A stretch of DNA of 36,709 nucleotides from Candidatus Saganbacteria bacterium (GTDB lineage: Bacteria > Margulisbacteria > WOR-1 > O2-12-FULL-45-9). Position numbers and translations under genes: made by a program. A model generated the notes under the pieces. That model saw nothing but the letters and a program-made list of their open reading frames with translations. It was not told where the DNA came from and made no database searches. Where the stretch lies: contig JAFGDE010000028.1 of assembly GCA_016932255.1 (NCBI GenBank), forward strand, positions 1 through 36,709. The letters run 5' to 3'. Below are positions 7,323 through 14,064 of this stretch, in pieces. Numbering within the stretch: the stretch's first letter is position 1; each line of letters starts with the position of its first letter.

Positions 7323-8086
7323 TGAAGTATCTCCTTCTTGGCGTTATTCAAGGGCTGACCGAATTCCTGCCGGTCTCCTCTTCCGGCCATCTGGTCATCT
7401 TTCAATCCCTTTTGCAGGTGCCGCAGAGCATAGCTTTTGACGTTGTCGTGCATCTGGCCACCGCGCTGGCAGTGGTCGTTTATTTCCGGCAGGACATCAT
7501 CGCTCTCTTTACCACCGAGCTCAGGCTGCTCTGGCTGATCGCGGTTGGCACATTCTTCACGGCGCTGATCGGCCTGCTGGGCAAGGATTTTTTTGAAAGC
7601 CTGTTCAGTTCGGTCATTGCGGTCGGCTTTTTCCTGCTGTTGACCGGCGTGGTCATTCTGCTGGCTGAATGGCGGGGCAGGGGGCAGCGGGGTTTGCCTG
7701 ATATAAACATCTGGGACGCTGTGCTGATCGGCCTGGCGCAGGGCTGCGCCATTGCCCCGGGCCTGTCGCGCTCAGGCACGACGATCTCGGCCTCGCTGGC
7801 GCGCAATCTGGACCGTGGCCTGGCGGCCAGGTTCTCTTTTCTGCTGGCTGTACCCGCAATCCTGGGAGCGGGAGTGCTGCAGGCTAAAACGATCTTCAAG
7901 GCCGGCACGGTCGACCTGGGCGCGGCACCGCTCTTGGTCGGATTTATCGCGGCTTTTATCTCCGGCTGGCTGGCCATCAAGGTCTTTATGAACGTCATCC
8001 AGCGCACTTCGCTCAGGGTCTTTGCTTATTACTGCTTCCTGCTTGGGCTGTTGGTCATCGGCCTGAGCCTGCTTCATAGCGGATAA
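7322..8086 (+). CDS. uppP: Undecaprenyl-diphosphatase UppP/BacA
   Basis: An integral membrane phosphatase of 254 residues that converts undecaprenyl diphosphate to the monophosphate, renewing the lipid carrier for peptidoglycan and O-antigen; it confers bacitracin tolerance when abundant. The two BacA signatures are present: QGLTEFLPVSSSGHL near the N-terminus (Gln where E. coli has the first Glu, a common variant) and APGLSRSGTTIS near residue 145. Hydrophobic helices cover most of the protein. GTG start 7322 overlaps the secF stop. Placement with secDF suggests joint control of export and wall building. Confidence 0.95.
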   Translation: MKYLLLGVIQGLTEFLPVSSSGHLVIFQSLLQVPQSIAFDVVVHLATALAVVVYFRQDIIALFTTELRLLWLIAVGTFFTALIGLLGKDFFESLFSSVIAVGFFLLLTGVVILLAEWRGRGQRGLPDINIWDAVLIGLAQGCAIAPGLSRSGTTISASLARNLDRGLAARFSFLLAVPAILGAGVLQAKTIFKAGTVDLGAAPLLVGFIAAFISGWLAIKVFMNVIQRTSLRVFAYYCFLLGLLVIGLSLLHSG

Positions 8087-9048
8087 TGCAGGAAGCGTTT
8101 GAATTTATCATCCCTCACGGTGATACTTCCGAAGAACGGCTGGACAGTTTCCTGGCCCGGCAGACCAAGGCAGGCCTAAGCCGGTCCCAGGTCAAAAAGC
8201 TGATCAGCGACGGATATGTTGAGGTCAACAAGGAAGCCTGCAAGGCCAGCTACCAGATCAAGCCTGACGACCGCATCATGCTGAAGCTGCCGCCGCCCAA
8301 AGGCCTTGAGGTCAAGCCTGAGAACATCCCTCTGGACATCGTTTATCAGGATGAAGCGATCGTGGTGGTCAACAAGCCGCGCGGCATGGTGGTGCATCCG
8401 GCAGCGGGCAATTATTCCGGCACACTGGTCAACGCCCTGCTGTATCACTTAAAAGACCTGTCCGGCATCGGCGGAATACTGCGGCCGGGCATTGTTCACC
8501 GCCTGGACAAGGATACTTCGGGCCTCTTGGTCGCGGCCAAGACCGATCAGGCGCACCAGAGCCTGACCAGGCAATTCAAGGAAAAACAGGTGCTGAAGCA
8601 ATACCTGGCGCTGGTCCATGGCGAGGTCAAGGACAACGAAGGCCTGATCGAATCGCGGATCGGCCGCCATCCTGTGCACCGCAAGAAAATGGCGGTGATC
8701 GAGGGATCGGAAACATTGAAAAGCCGGGAAGCGGTGACGCATTACCGCGTTCGGGAAAGGTTCAAGCAGTATACTCTGTTGGAGATTACCCTCAAGACAG
8801 GCCGCACCCATCAGATCAGGGTGCATCTGACGTCGATCGGCCACCCGTTGGTCGGGGACCTGACCTACGGCCACAGAAAAGAGGAATTCCGGGTCAAGGG
8901 GCAGCTGCTGCACGCGGCAAAACTGGGCTTTGTTCATCCGCTAACAGGAGAGCATGTCAGGTTCACGGCGGACCTGCCGCCGGATATGGCTGAGGTGCTT
9001 AGAAAATTACAAGAGAGGCAAGCAGGCCGAAGACCGAGGGCAGACTGA
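8086..9048 (+). CDS. rluD: RluA-family 23S rRNA pseudouridine synthase (RluD-like)
   Basis: A 320-residue RluA/RluD-family enzyme. An S4 RNA-binding domain (about residues 17-65, LSRSQVKKLISDGYVEVN) precedes the catalytic domain. The catalytic Asp141 lies in GIVHRLDKDTSGLL, followed by KTGRTHQIRVHL. RluD modifies U1911, U1915 and U1917 in helix 69 of 23S rRNA and aids subunit joining; the exact target here is inferred from the RluD-like layout (S4 plus RluA). Start ATG 8086 overlaps the uppP stop (TAATG). The 3' end overlaps the convergent small gene by 50 nt. Confidence 0.88.
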   Translation: MQEAFEFIIPHGDTSEERLDSFLARQTKAGLSRSQVKKLISDGYVEVNKEACKASYQIKPDDRIMLKLPPPKGLEVKPENIPLDIVYQDEAIVVVNKPRGMVVHPAAGNYSGTLVNALLYHLKDLSGIGGILRPGIVHRLDKDTSGLLVAAKTDQAHQSLTRQFKEKQVLKQYLALVHGEVKDNEGLIESRIGRHPVHRKKMAVIEGSETLKSREAVTHYRVRERFKQYTLLEITLKTGRTHQIRVHLTSIGHPLVGDLTYGHRKEEFRVKGQLLHAAKLGFVHPLTGEHVRFTADLPPDMAEVLRKLQERQAGRRPRAD

Positions 9049-9277
9049 TGATCAGGGATGTTTCCATGCCAGAAACATTAAAGCCTACCAGTTGCAGCGC
9101 CAGATGGGCGACCACGCCGGCGCTCAGGCCCATGAGCGAGCCAATGATAATGTTAAGGGCCCTTTCAAAGGTCCGGTGCAGTTTTTTATTGGACGTTAAT
9201 ACTTTATAAGATAACTTTGGCAGGCTGGGCTTGTCAGATGGGGTAACTATTCTTACTATGTAAGTATCTGAATTCAT
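8999..9277 (-). CDS. Small two-helix membrane protein, unknown function
   Basis: A 92-residue frame. The N-terminal 40 residues are hydrophilic and basic (TSNKKLHRTFERA). Two predicted membrane helices follow (about 41-64 and 73-92), ending with SVFGLLASLVIF at the very C-terminus. I do not recognise a family. The last 50 nt overlap the end of rluD, which weakens the case. However, the frame fills an otherwise empty gap, its hydrophobic pattern is coherent and it starts divergently from coaX. No clear Shine-Dalgarno; an AAAGCAGGT stretch is nearby. Confidence 0.5.
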   Translation of the reverse strand: MNSDTYIVRIVTPSDKPSLPKLSYKVLTSNKKLHRTFERALNIIIGSLMGLSAGVVAHLALQLVGFNVSGMETSLIISLPSVFGLLASLVIF

Positions 9278-9330
9278 TGTTGATACCTGCTTTATTATCG
9301 GTCCGCTTTATAGAAAATTTCACTGTTTCC

Positions 9331-9339
9331 TGATATAAT
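9331..9339 (+). promoter_or_regulatory. Extended -10 promoter of coaX
   Basis: TGATATAAT: extended TG (9331-9332) and TATAAT (9334-9339), 6 nt before the ATG at 9346, no good -35. Leaderless mRNA expected. Confidence 0.6.
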
Positions 9340-9345
9340 TCTGAA

Positions 9346-10080
9346 ATGATTCTGACGATCGATCTGGGCAATACTAATATAGTTTTTGGCCTTTTTAAGG
9401 GCAAAAAACTTATCGATGTCTGGCGTTGCCGGACATCGAAATTAAAAATTAAAAATGTCAAAGAGCGAATTGATGCTGTGATTATTTGTAGCGTTGTTCC
9501 GGCCTTGAACAATAAGCTTAAAAGCCTCATTAGAAGACAATTTGGACTTGCTCCTGCCTTTGTCACCGCTCGCAACATTCCCGGGCTCAAGGTCCGGCTG
9601 AAAAATAAACGCGAGATCGGCGCTGACCGGGTGGTCGACGCCCTGGCGGCTTATGAGCTTTATGGCGGGCCGGCGATCATAGTTGATTTTGGCACCGCCA
9701 CAACGCTCGACCTGGTCTCAAGCCGGGGGGAATATCTTGGCGGCGTGATCGCTCCGGGAGTGCTGCTGGCCCGCGACGCGCTCTACGAACGGGCGGCCAA
9801 GCTGCCCAGGATCACGGTCAAAGCGCCGAAAAAAGTATTGGGCAGGGATACTGTTTCGGCTATGCAGAGCGGCCTGGTCCATGGTTATGTCAGCCTGATC
9901 GAAGGCCTGGTTGCCAGACTGAAAAAAGAGCAGGGGACCAGGCAGTGTCTGGTAGTGGCTACCGGCGGCTTGGCCGGCCTTATTTGCAAACATACCGACG
10001 TTATTGATAGAATAGATAGGCATTTGACCCTGAAGGGTCTGGCAATGATCGGAGCAGAGATTAAACGAGCCCACGACTGA
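9346..10080 (+). CDS. coaX: Type III pantothenate kinase
   Basis: The 244-residue CoaX catalyses the first step of coenzyme A synthesis, ATP-dependent phosphorylation of pantothenate. It belongs to the ASKHA fold: phosphate-1 motif LTIDLGNTNIVFGLF at the N-terminus, the pantothenate-site signature GADRVVDALAA, and the DFGTATTLD motif with the catalytic Asp. The start is set by the fold's N-terminal strand and by the -10 box 6 nt upstream. A period-7 A/T repeat (9439-9455) encodes KLKIKN in a surface region. Gene length is slightly shorter than the usual 255. lysS follows after 64 nt. Confidence 0.95.
   Translation: MILTIDLGNTNIVFGLFKGKKLIDVWRCRTSKLKIKNVKERIDAVIICSVVPALNNKLKSLIRRQFGLAPAFVTARNIPGLKVRLKNKREIGADRVVDALAAYELYGGPAIIVDFGTATTLDLVSSRGEYLGGVIAPGVLLARDALYERAAKLPRITVKAPKKVLGRDTVSAMQSGLVHGYVSLIEGLVARLKKEQGTRQCLVVATGGLAGLICKHTDVIDRIDRHLTLKGLAMIGAEIKRAHD
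9439..9455 (+). repeat. Heptamer tandem repeat inside coaX
   Basis: AAATTAA, AAATTAA, AAA: two units and a partial with period 7, strikingly AT-rich within a balanced gene. Confidence 0.6.
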
Positions 10081-10102
10081 ACGTTGTGGCTCTCTTGATA
10101 AG

Positions 10103-10124
10103 GAACCGACAGGTTCAATGTCGG
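10103..10124. repeat. Two overlapping short hairpins upstream of lysS
   Basis: GAACC (10103-10107) pairs with GGTTC (10112-10116), and alternatively CCGACA (10106-10111) pairs with TGTCGG (10119-10124). Only one can form at a time. No T-box features (specifier loop, TGGNACC bulge) are seen, so I treat it as a small palindromic repeat or a weak leader structure. Confidence 0.35.
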
Positions 10125-10144
10125 GATGACCATCGGAGGATTCA

Positions 10145-11686
10145 ATGACCGAAGAACTCAGCGAACTGTTAAAGGTCAGGCGGCAGAAATTAGATGAGAT
10201 CCGGGCCAAAGGGATCGACCCGTTCCCTTACCGTTTTGACAAGGATCAGACCGCGGCCGGCGTGCTCAAGGAGTTCGCCAAACTCGGCGAGGGCGAGGAA
10301 AGCAAGCAGAAGGTGACCATCGCCGGCCGGATCATGACCAAGCGCGGCCACGGCAAGGCTTCCTTTGCCCACCTGCAGGACGAGACCGGCCGGGTCCAGA
10401 TCTACGCCAAACAGGACCTGATCGGCCAGGATAAGTACGAGATCTACAGAAAGCTCGACATGGGCGATATCATCGGCGTGACCGGCCATGTTTTCCGGAC
10501 TAAGACCAAAGAGATCACGCTGCGCGTTGAGGATTTCCAGATCCTGTGCAAATCACTCCATCCATTGCCGGAAAAATGGCACGGTCTGACCGATAAAGAA
10601 CTGCGCTACAGAGAGCGTTATGTCGACCTGATGGTCAACCCCGAGGTCAAAGAGGTCTTTGTCAAGCGCAGCCGGATCATTTCTCTGATCAGGAGAACCC
10701 TGGAGAACAAGGGCTTTCTGGAGGTCGACACACCAATCCTTAACATGCTGCAGGGCGGGGCAGCGGCCAAGCCGTTCGAATCATACCATGACGCTCTGGA
10801 CATGCCGCTGTTCATGAGGATCGCGCCGGAACTGTATCTCAAGCGGCTGGTGGTCGGCGGCTTTGAGAAGGTCTTTGAGATCGGCCGGGTCTTCCGCAAC
10901 GAAGGCATTTCTTACAAGCATAATCCCGAGTTTACCATTATCGAGATCTACGAGGCTTACGCTGATTATAACGATGTGATGAAGCTGACCGAAGAGCTGA
11001 TCACTGCCGCGGCCAAAGAGGTCCTGGGTACGCTGAAGATCGAGTATAAGGGCGAGAAGATCGACCTGACCCCGCCCTGGAAAAGGCTTTCGCTGGTCGA
11101 GGCCCTGAAGCAGGCGGGCATTGATATCGGTGGCAAGAACGAAAAGGAGATCCGAAAGATCGCCAAGTTAAAAGGCATCGAGGGCTATGAAGAGATCGGT
11201 ATCGGCAAGATCATCAACGTGCTCTACGACAAGTTCGTCGAGGCCAACCTGAGACAGCCGACCTTTATCATCGACCATCCGATCGAGACCTCGCCGCTGG
11301 CCAAGAAACACCGCGATAAAACCGGCCAGGTCGAGCGCTTCGAACTGATCATCGCCGGCATGGAGCTGGCCAACGCCTTTTCCGAGCTGAATGACCCGGT
11401 CGATCAGCGCCAGCGCTTCGCCAAACAGGCAGAGCTCAAGGCCGCGGGCGATCAGGAAGCCGAGTCAATGGATGAGGATTTTCTCCGGGCCCTGGAATAC
11501 GGCATGCCGCCGACCGGGGGCCTGGGCGTCGGAATTGACCGGCTGGTCATGCTGCTGACCGACCAGCCCTCGATCCGCGATGTGCTGCTCTTTCCGCACA
11601 TGAAGCCTCTGGCGCAAGCTCAGCCAAAAGCAGAGGAGATGGGGGTATTAGATCAGGAACCTGCGAGTAAACCTCGCGCTTCCTGA
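10145..11686 (+). CDS. lysS: Lysyl-tRNA synthetase, class II
   Basis: A 513-residue cytoplasmic enzyme charging tRNA-Lys. The N-terminal OB-fold anticodon domain (about 50-160) is followed by the class II core with motif 1, motif 2 (VFRNEGISYKHNPEFTIIEIYEAYADY segment) and motif 3 (GLGVGIDRLVMLLTD). Its normal end is near LLFPHMKP. About 26 further residues (to KPRAS) form a tail encoded partly by a palindrome (11652-11687), probably acquired and disordered. A GGAGGA Shine-Dalgarno precedes the ATG by 5 nt, in contrast to the leaderless coaX upstream, which suggests lysS is read from the coaX transcript. Confidence 0.96.
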   Translation: MTEELSELLKVRRQKLDEIRAKGIDPFPYRFDKDQTAAGVLKEFAKLGEGEESKQKVTIAGRIMTKRGHGKASFAHLQDETGRVQIYAKQDLIGQDKYEIYRKLDMGDIIGVTGHVFRTKTKEITLRVEDFQILCKSLHPLPEKWHGLTDKELRYRERYVDLMVNPEVKEVFVKRSRIISLIRRTLENKGFLEVDTPILNMLQGGAAAKPFESYHDALDMPLFMRIAPELYLKRLVVGGFEKVFEIGRVFRNEGISYKHNPEFTIIEIYEAYADYNDVMKLTEELITAAAKEVLGTLKIEYKGEKIDLTPPWKRLSLVEALKQAGIDIGGKNEKEIRKIAKLKGIEGYEEIGIGKIINVLYDKFVEANLRQPTFIIDHPIETSPLAKKHRDKTGQVERFELIIAGMELANAFSELNDPVDQRQRFAKQAELKAAGDQEAESMDEDFLRALEYGMPPTGGLGVGIDRLVMLLTDQPSIRDVLLFPHMKPLAQAQPKAEEMGVLDQEPASKPRAS

Positions 11687-11714
11687 TAACCGCGGCGTTC
11701 AGCCGCAGGTTATC
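11652..11714. repeat. Overlapping palindromes across the lysS 3' end and the lysS-metF gap
   Basis: Hairpin A: ATCAGGAA (11652-11659) with TTCCTGAT (11680-11687), with inner GCGAG/CTCGC (11663-11667 and 11673-11677). Hairpin B: GATAACCGCGGC (11685-11696) with GCCGC-A-GGTTATC (11702-11714), 12 bp with one bulged A. In addition AACCTGCG (11658-11665) can pair with CGCAGGTT (11704-11711), which excludes both. There is no T-run for a classical terminator. Confidence 0.6.
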
Positions 11715-11724
11715 CCAATCCAGA

Positions 11725-12603
11725 ATGAAACTATGTTCCTCACTTAATAGATCTGAGCCGACACTGTCATTTGAGCTCTTCCCGCCCAAGACAGAGGAAC
11801 GGGAGCAAAAGCTCTTTAGCGTCCTGGAACAGCTTAAAGGTTTAAAGCCTGATTTTGCTTCGGTCACCTGCGGGGCGCTCGGTTCAAACCGCAACAAGAC
11901 GGTCTTTTGGGCAAAGCAGATCAAGAACAGGTTCAAGATCGAGCCGGTCGTGCATCTCACCTGCGTGGCGCAGACCAAAGCCAGCGTGCTGGAACATCTC
12001 AAAGAACTGACCGCTCTGGGCATCGATAATATCCTGGCCCTGCGCGGCGATCCGCCGGCCGGACAAAGCGATTTTACGCCGCCGCAGGACGGCTTTGCCT
12101 ATGCCCGCGATCTTTTAGCCTTTATCCGCGGCCACAGGCTGGACCTGTGCATCGGCGTGGCCGGCTATCCCGAAGGTCATATCGAATCAGCCTCGCTCAA
12201 GCAGGATACCCAGCACCTGAAAGAAAAAGTCGCAGCCGGCGCCGATTACATCATCACCCAGCTGTTCTTTGACAACAGGTTTTTCTTTGATTTTATTGAC
12301 CGCGCGCGCCGGGCCGGCATCGAAGTGCCGATCATTCCCGGCATCATGCCGATTACCAGCCTCAATCAGGTCAAGAAAATGACCGAGATGTGCGGGGCGA
12401 CCATTCCGGAGCGGCTTTTGGATAAACTTGAGCAAGCGGGCAAAGACAAAGAAGCGGTGATCGGGCTGGGCGTTGACTGGGCGGCCGATCAATGCCAGGA
12501 GTTGCTGGACGCTGGGGTCAAGGGGCTACATTTCTTTGTCATGAACCAGGCCAAACCGGTCTCACAGATCCTTGGCCGGCTTAGATCCTTCCGCCGACAA
12601 TGA
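11725..12603 (+). CDS. metF: Methylenetetrahydrofolate reductase
   Basis: A 292-residue FAD-dependent TIM-barrel enzyme reducing 5,10-methylene-THF to 5-methyl-THF for methionine synthesis. It shows LSFELFPPKTEE (catalytic Glu17), the FAD/folate-binding LALRGDPPAG, YIITQLFFD, the PGIMPI loop and the C-terminal LHFFVMNQA. Length matches the bacterial MetF catalytic domain (about 295). ATG 11725 fits the start of the fold; no clear Shine-Dalgarno is present, and the upstream hairpins occupy the leader. The 3' end overlaps the convergent tldD by 23 nt. Confidence 0.95.
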   Translation: MKLCSSLNRSEPTLSFELFPPKTEEREQKLFSVLEQLKGLKPDFASVTCGALGSNRNKTVFWAKQIKNRFKIEPVVHLTCVAQTKASVLEHLKELTALGIDNILALRGDPPAGQSDFTPPQDGFAYARDLLAFIRGHRLDLCIGVAGYPEGHIESASLKQDTQHLKEKVAAGADYIITQLFFDNRFFFDFIDRARRAGIEVPIIPGIMPITSLNQVKKMTEMCGATIPERLLDKLEQAGKDKEAVIGLGVDWAADQCQELLDAGVKGLHFFVMNQAKPVSQILGRLRSFRRQ

Positions 12604-13960
12604 TCTCCGGGATGCGGGTCGTCGGCTGGGCGTCACCCACAGGCGCGTGATCATACTTGCCGCAAACCCCTGTCTGCCAGCCAAGATCTGAGCCGACCAT
12701 GTCCATGAGGCTGATGACTTTTGGCCCGTTGCCGGTCAGGATCGCTCCGCGAACCGGATGTTTGATCCTGCCGTTGCCGATCAGATAACCCTCAGTTACC
12801 TCAAAGACAAAGTCGCCGTTGGTCACGTCGACCTGGCCGCCGCCCATGCGCTTGACCAGCAGCCCGTCCCTGACCGAGGCCACGATCTCAGCCGGCTCTG
12901 TTTCTCCGGGCGCGATGATCGTGTTGGTCATCCTGGGCTGGGGCTTGGAGCGGAAGCTTTGCCGCCGGCCGTTGCCCGTGCGGCCCAGGCCGACCAGTCC
13001 GGCGCTGAAATGGTCGGTCATGTAGCCTTTAAGGATGCCGTTCTCGATCAGCACGGTCTTTTGTCCGGGCGTACCTTCATCGTCAAAAGAAAAGGAGCCG
13101 AAACGGCCGTGGAGGGTCGCGTCATCGATCACGGTGACAACGTCAGCGGCGACTTTCTGGCCGATCTTGCCGCCGAAGACCGACGTTCCCTTCATGATGA
13201 AGTCCGCTTCCAGCGCGTGGCCGCAGGCTTCGTGGATCAGCGTGCCGCCGGCTTCTGAAGAGAGCACGACCATCATCTTGCCGGCAGGGGCGTGGGGCGC
13301 CTCGAGCATTTTCAGGGCCCGCTCAGCCGCCTTGGCCGCGTATTCCTCCGGCGGATAAAGCTCGAACAGCTCAAAGCCGACCGTGCCGCCGGGCGCTTCG
13401 TAACCGGTCTGGAGGATGCCGTCCTTGCCCGCGATCACGTTGATGAAATAGCGGCTGCGAATGCGGTTATCCTCGACGTAAATGCCCTCGGAATTGGCGA
13501 TGGTCACGGCCTGGTTGCTGTCAGCGTAGCGCACGGTCACCTGCTTGATCCGGTCGCCGAACTTCCTGGCGGTCCTGTTGAGCAGTTCGATCTTGGCCCG
13601 CTTCTTTTCGATCGCTACGTCATTAGGCCGCAGCTTGATCCGGTTGCTGAAATGCGGCACCGACGGCTTGAGGTCGATCTTGTGCTTTTTCCTCGGCGCG
13701 CTGAGCGAGCCGGCCAGTTTAAGCGCAGCTTCGCGCAAAGAGGCGAAACTGGTGTCAGAGCTGGCGATATAAGCGGTCTCTTTGCCCGCGATCACGCGGA
13801 TGCCTGCACCCGCGTCCGTGCCTGAAGAAAGCTTTTCGATCTTATTGTCCTCGCAGGTGATGCTCGAGACGTTGCTCTCTTCAATAAAGACCTCGGCAAA
13901 GTCGCCGCCGTTGCTTAAAGCGGTACTGAGGATCTCTTCGAGGTTTTCCTTGGTCAGCAT
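12581..13960 (-). CDS. tldD: Metalloprotease TldD
   Basis: 459 residues, the usual TldD length. TldD, typically as a TldD/TldE pair, degrades unfolded peptides and matures some peptide toxins and RiPPs. The zinc motif HEACGH (His243, Glu244, His248) is intact, as are GTSVFGGKIG, VIDDATL, FDDEGTP, the RMTNT segment and the C-terminal VCGK. The start at 13960 is favoured over an upstream frame to 14044 because TATAAT (13972-13967) lies only 6 nt before this ATG and the conserved N-terminus (LTKENLEEIL) begins there. No tldE/pmbA partner is next to it. Confidence 0.93.
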   Translation of the reverse strand: MLTKENLEEILSTALSNGGDFAEVFIEESNVSSITCEDNKIEKLSSGTDAGAGIRVIAGKETAYIASSDTSFASLREAALKLAGSLSAPRKKHKIDLKPSVPHFSNRIKLRPNDVAIEKKRAKIELLNRTARKFGDRIKQVTVRYADSNQAVTIANSEGIYVEDNRIRSRYFINVIAGKDGILQTGYEAPGGTVGFELFELYPPEEYAAKAAERALKMLEAPHAPAGKMMVVLSSEAGGTLIHEACGHALEADFIMKGTSVFGGKIGQKVAADVVTVIDDATLHGRFGSFSFDDEGTPGQKTVLIENGILKGYMTDHFSAGLVGLGRTGNGRRQSFRSKPQPRMTNTIIAPGETEPAEIVASVRDGLLVKRMGGGQVDVTNGDFVFEVTEGYLIGNGRIKHPVRGAILTGNGPKVISLMDMVGSDLGWQTGVCGKYDHAPVGDAQPTTRIPEIIVGGRI

Positions 13961-13966
13961 AATTTC

Positions 13967-13972
13967 ATTATA
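13967..13972 (-). promoter_or_regulatory. -10 box of tldD
   Basis: Minus-strand TATAAT, 6 nt before the tldD ATG; a -35-like TGGATA lies 17 bp further upstream. Leaderless mRNA expected. Confidence 0.55.
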
Positions 13973-13998
13973 CCTGTGAATAATGAAATTATCCATAA

Positions 13999-14020
13999 TA
14001 TAAAGCGATAAATCAGGGAG
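13999..14020 (+). promoter_or_regulatory. -10 box and ribosome-binding site ahead of the RSH paralogue
   Basis: TATAAA (13999-14004) is followed by the Shine-Dalgarno AGGGAG (14015-14020), placed 5 nt before an ATG at 14026 that opens a 12-codon ORF and not the RSH frame. The promoter is divergent from that of tldD, 27 bp away. Confidence 0.4.
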
Positions 14021-14025
14021 AAATA

Positions 14026-14064
14026 ATGCCCTTTGAGGTGACATTCATTGATACGCCAACTTAG
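14026..14064 (+). CDS. Possible 12-residue leader peptide (MPFEVTFIDTPT)
   Basis: The best-placed ATG and Shine-Dalgarno upstream of the RSH paralogue encode only 12 residues, ending at TAG 14062-14064, 14 nt inside the RSH frame. The RSH start (TTG 14048) has its own GAGGTG 7 nt upstream, inside this mini-ORF, so the two are arranged for translational coupling. The alternative is that the mini-ORF is the true RSH N-terminus and a one-base indel separates them. Confidence 0.3.
   Translation: MPFEVTFIDTPT

Noticed and set aside
10081-10144. T-box riboswitch ahead of lysS
   Set aside because: No specifier hairpin, no T-box consensus and only 64 nt of space.
11687-11724. SAM or cobalamin riboswitch ahead of metF
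   Set aside because: The gap is 38 nt and shows only palindromes, none of the conserved riboswitch cores.
13961-14044. N-terminal extension of TldD
   Set aside because: It crosses the tldD -10 box and the divergent promoter of the RSH paralogue; the conserved start is at 13960.
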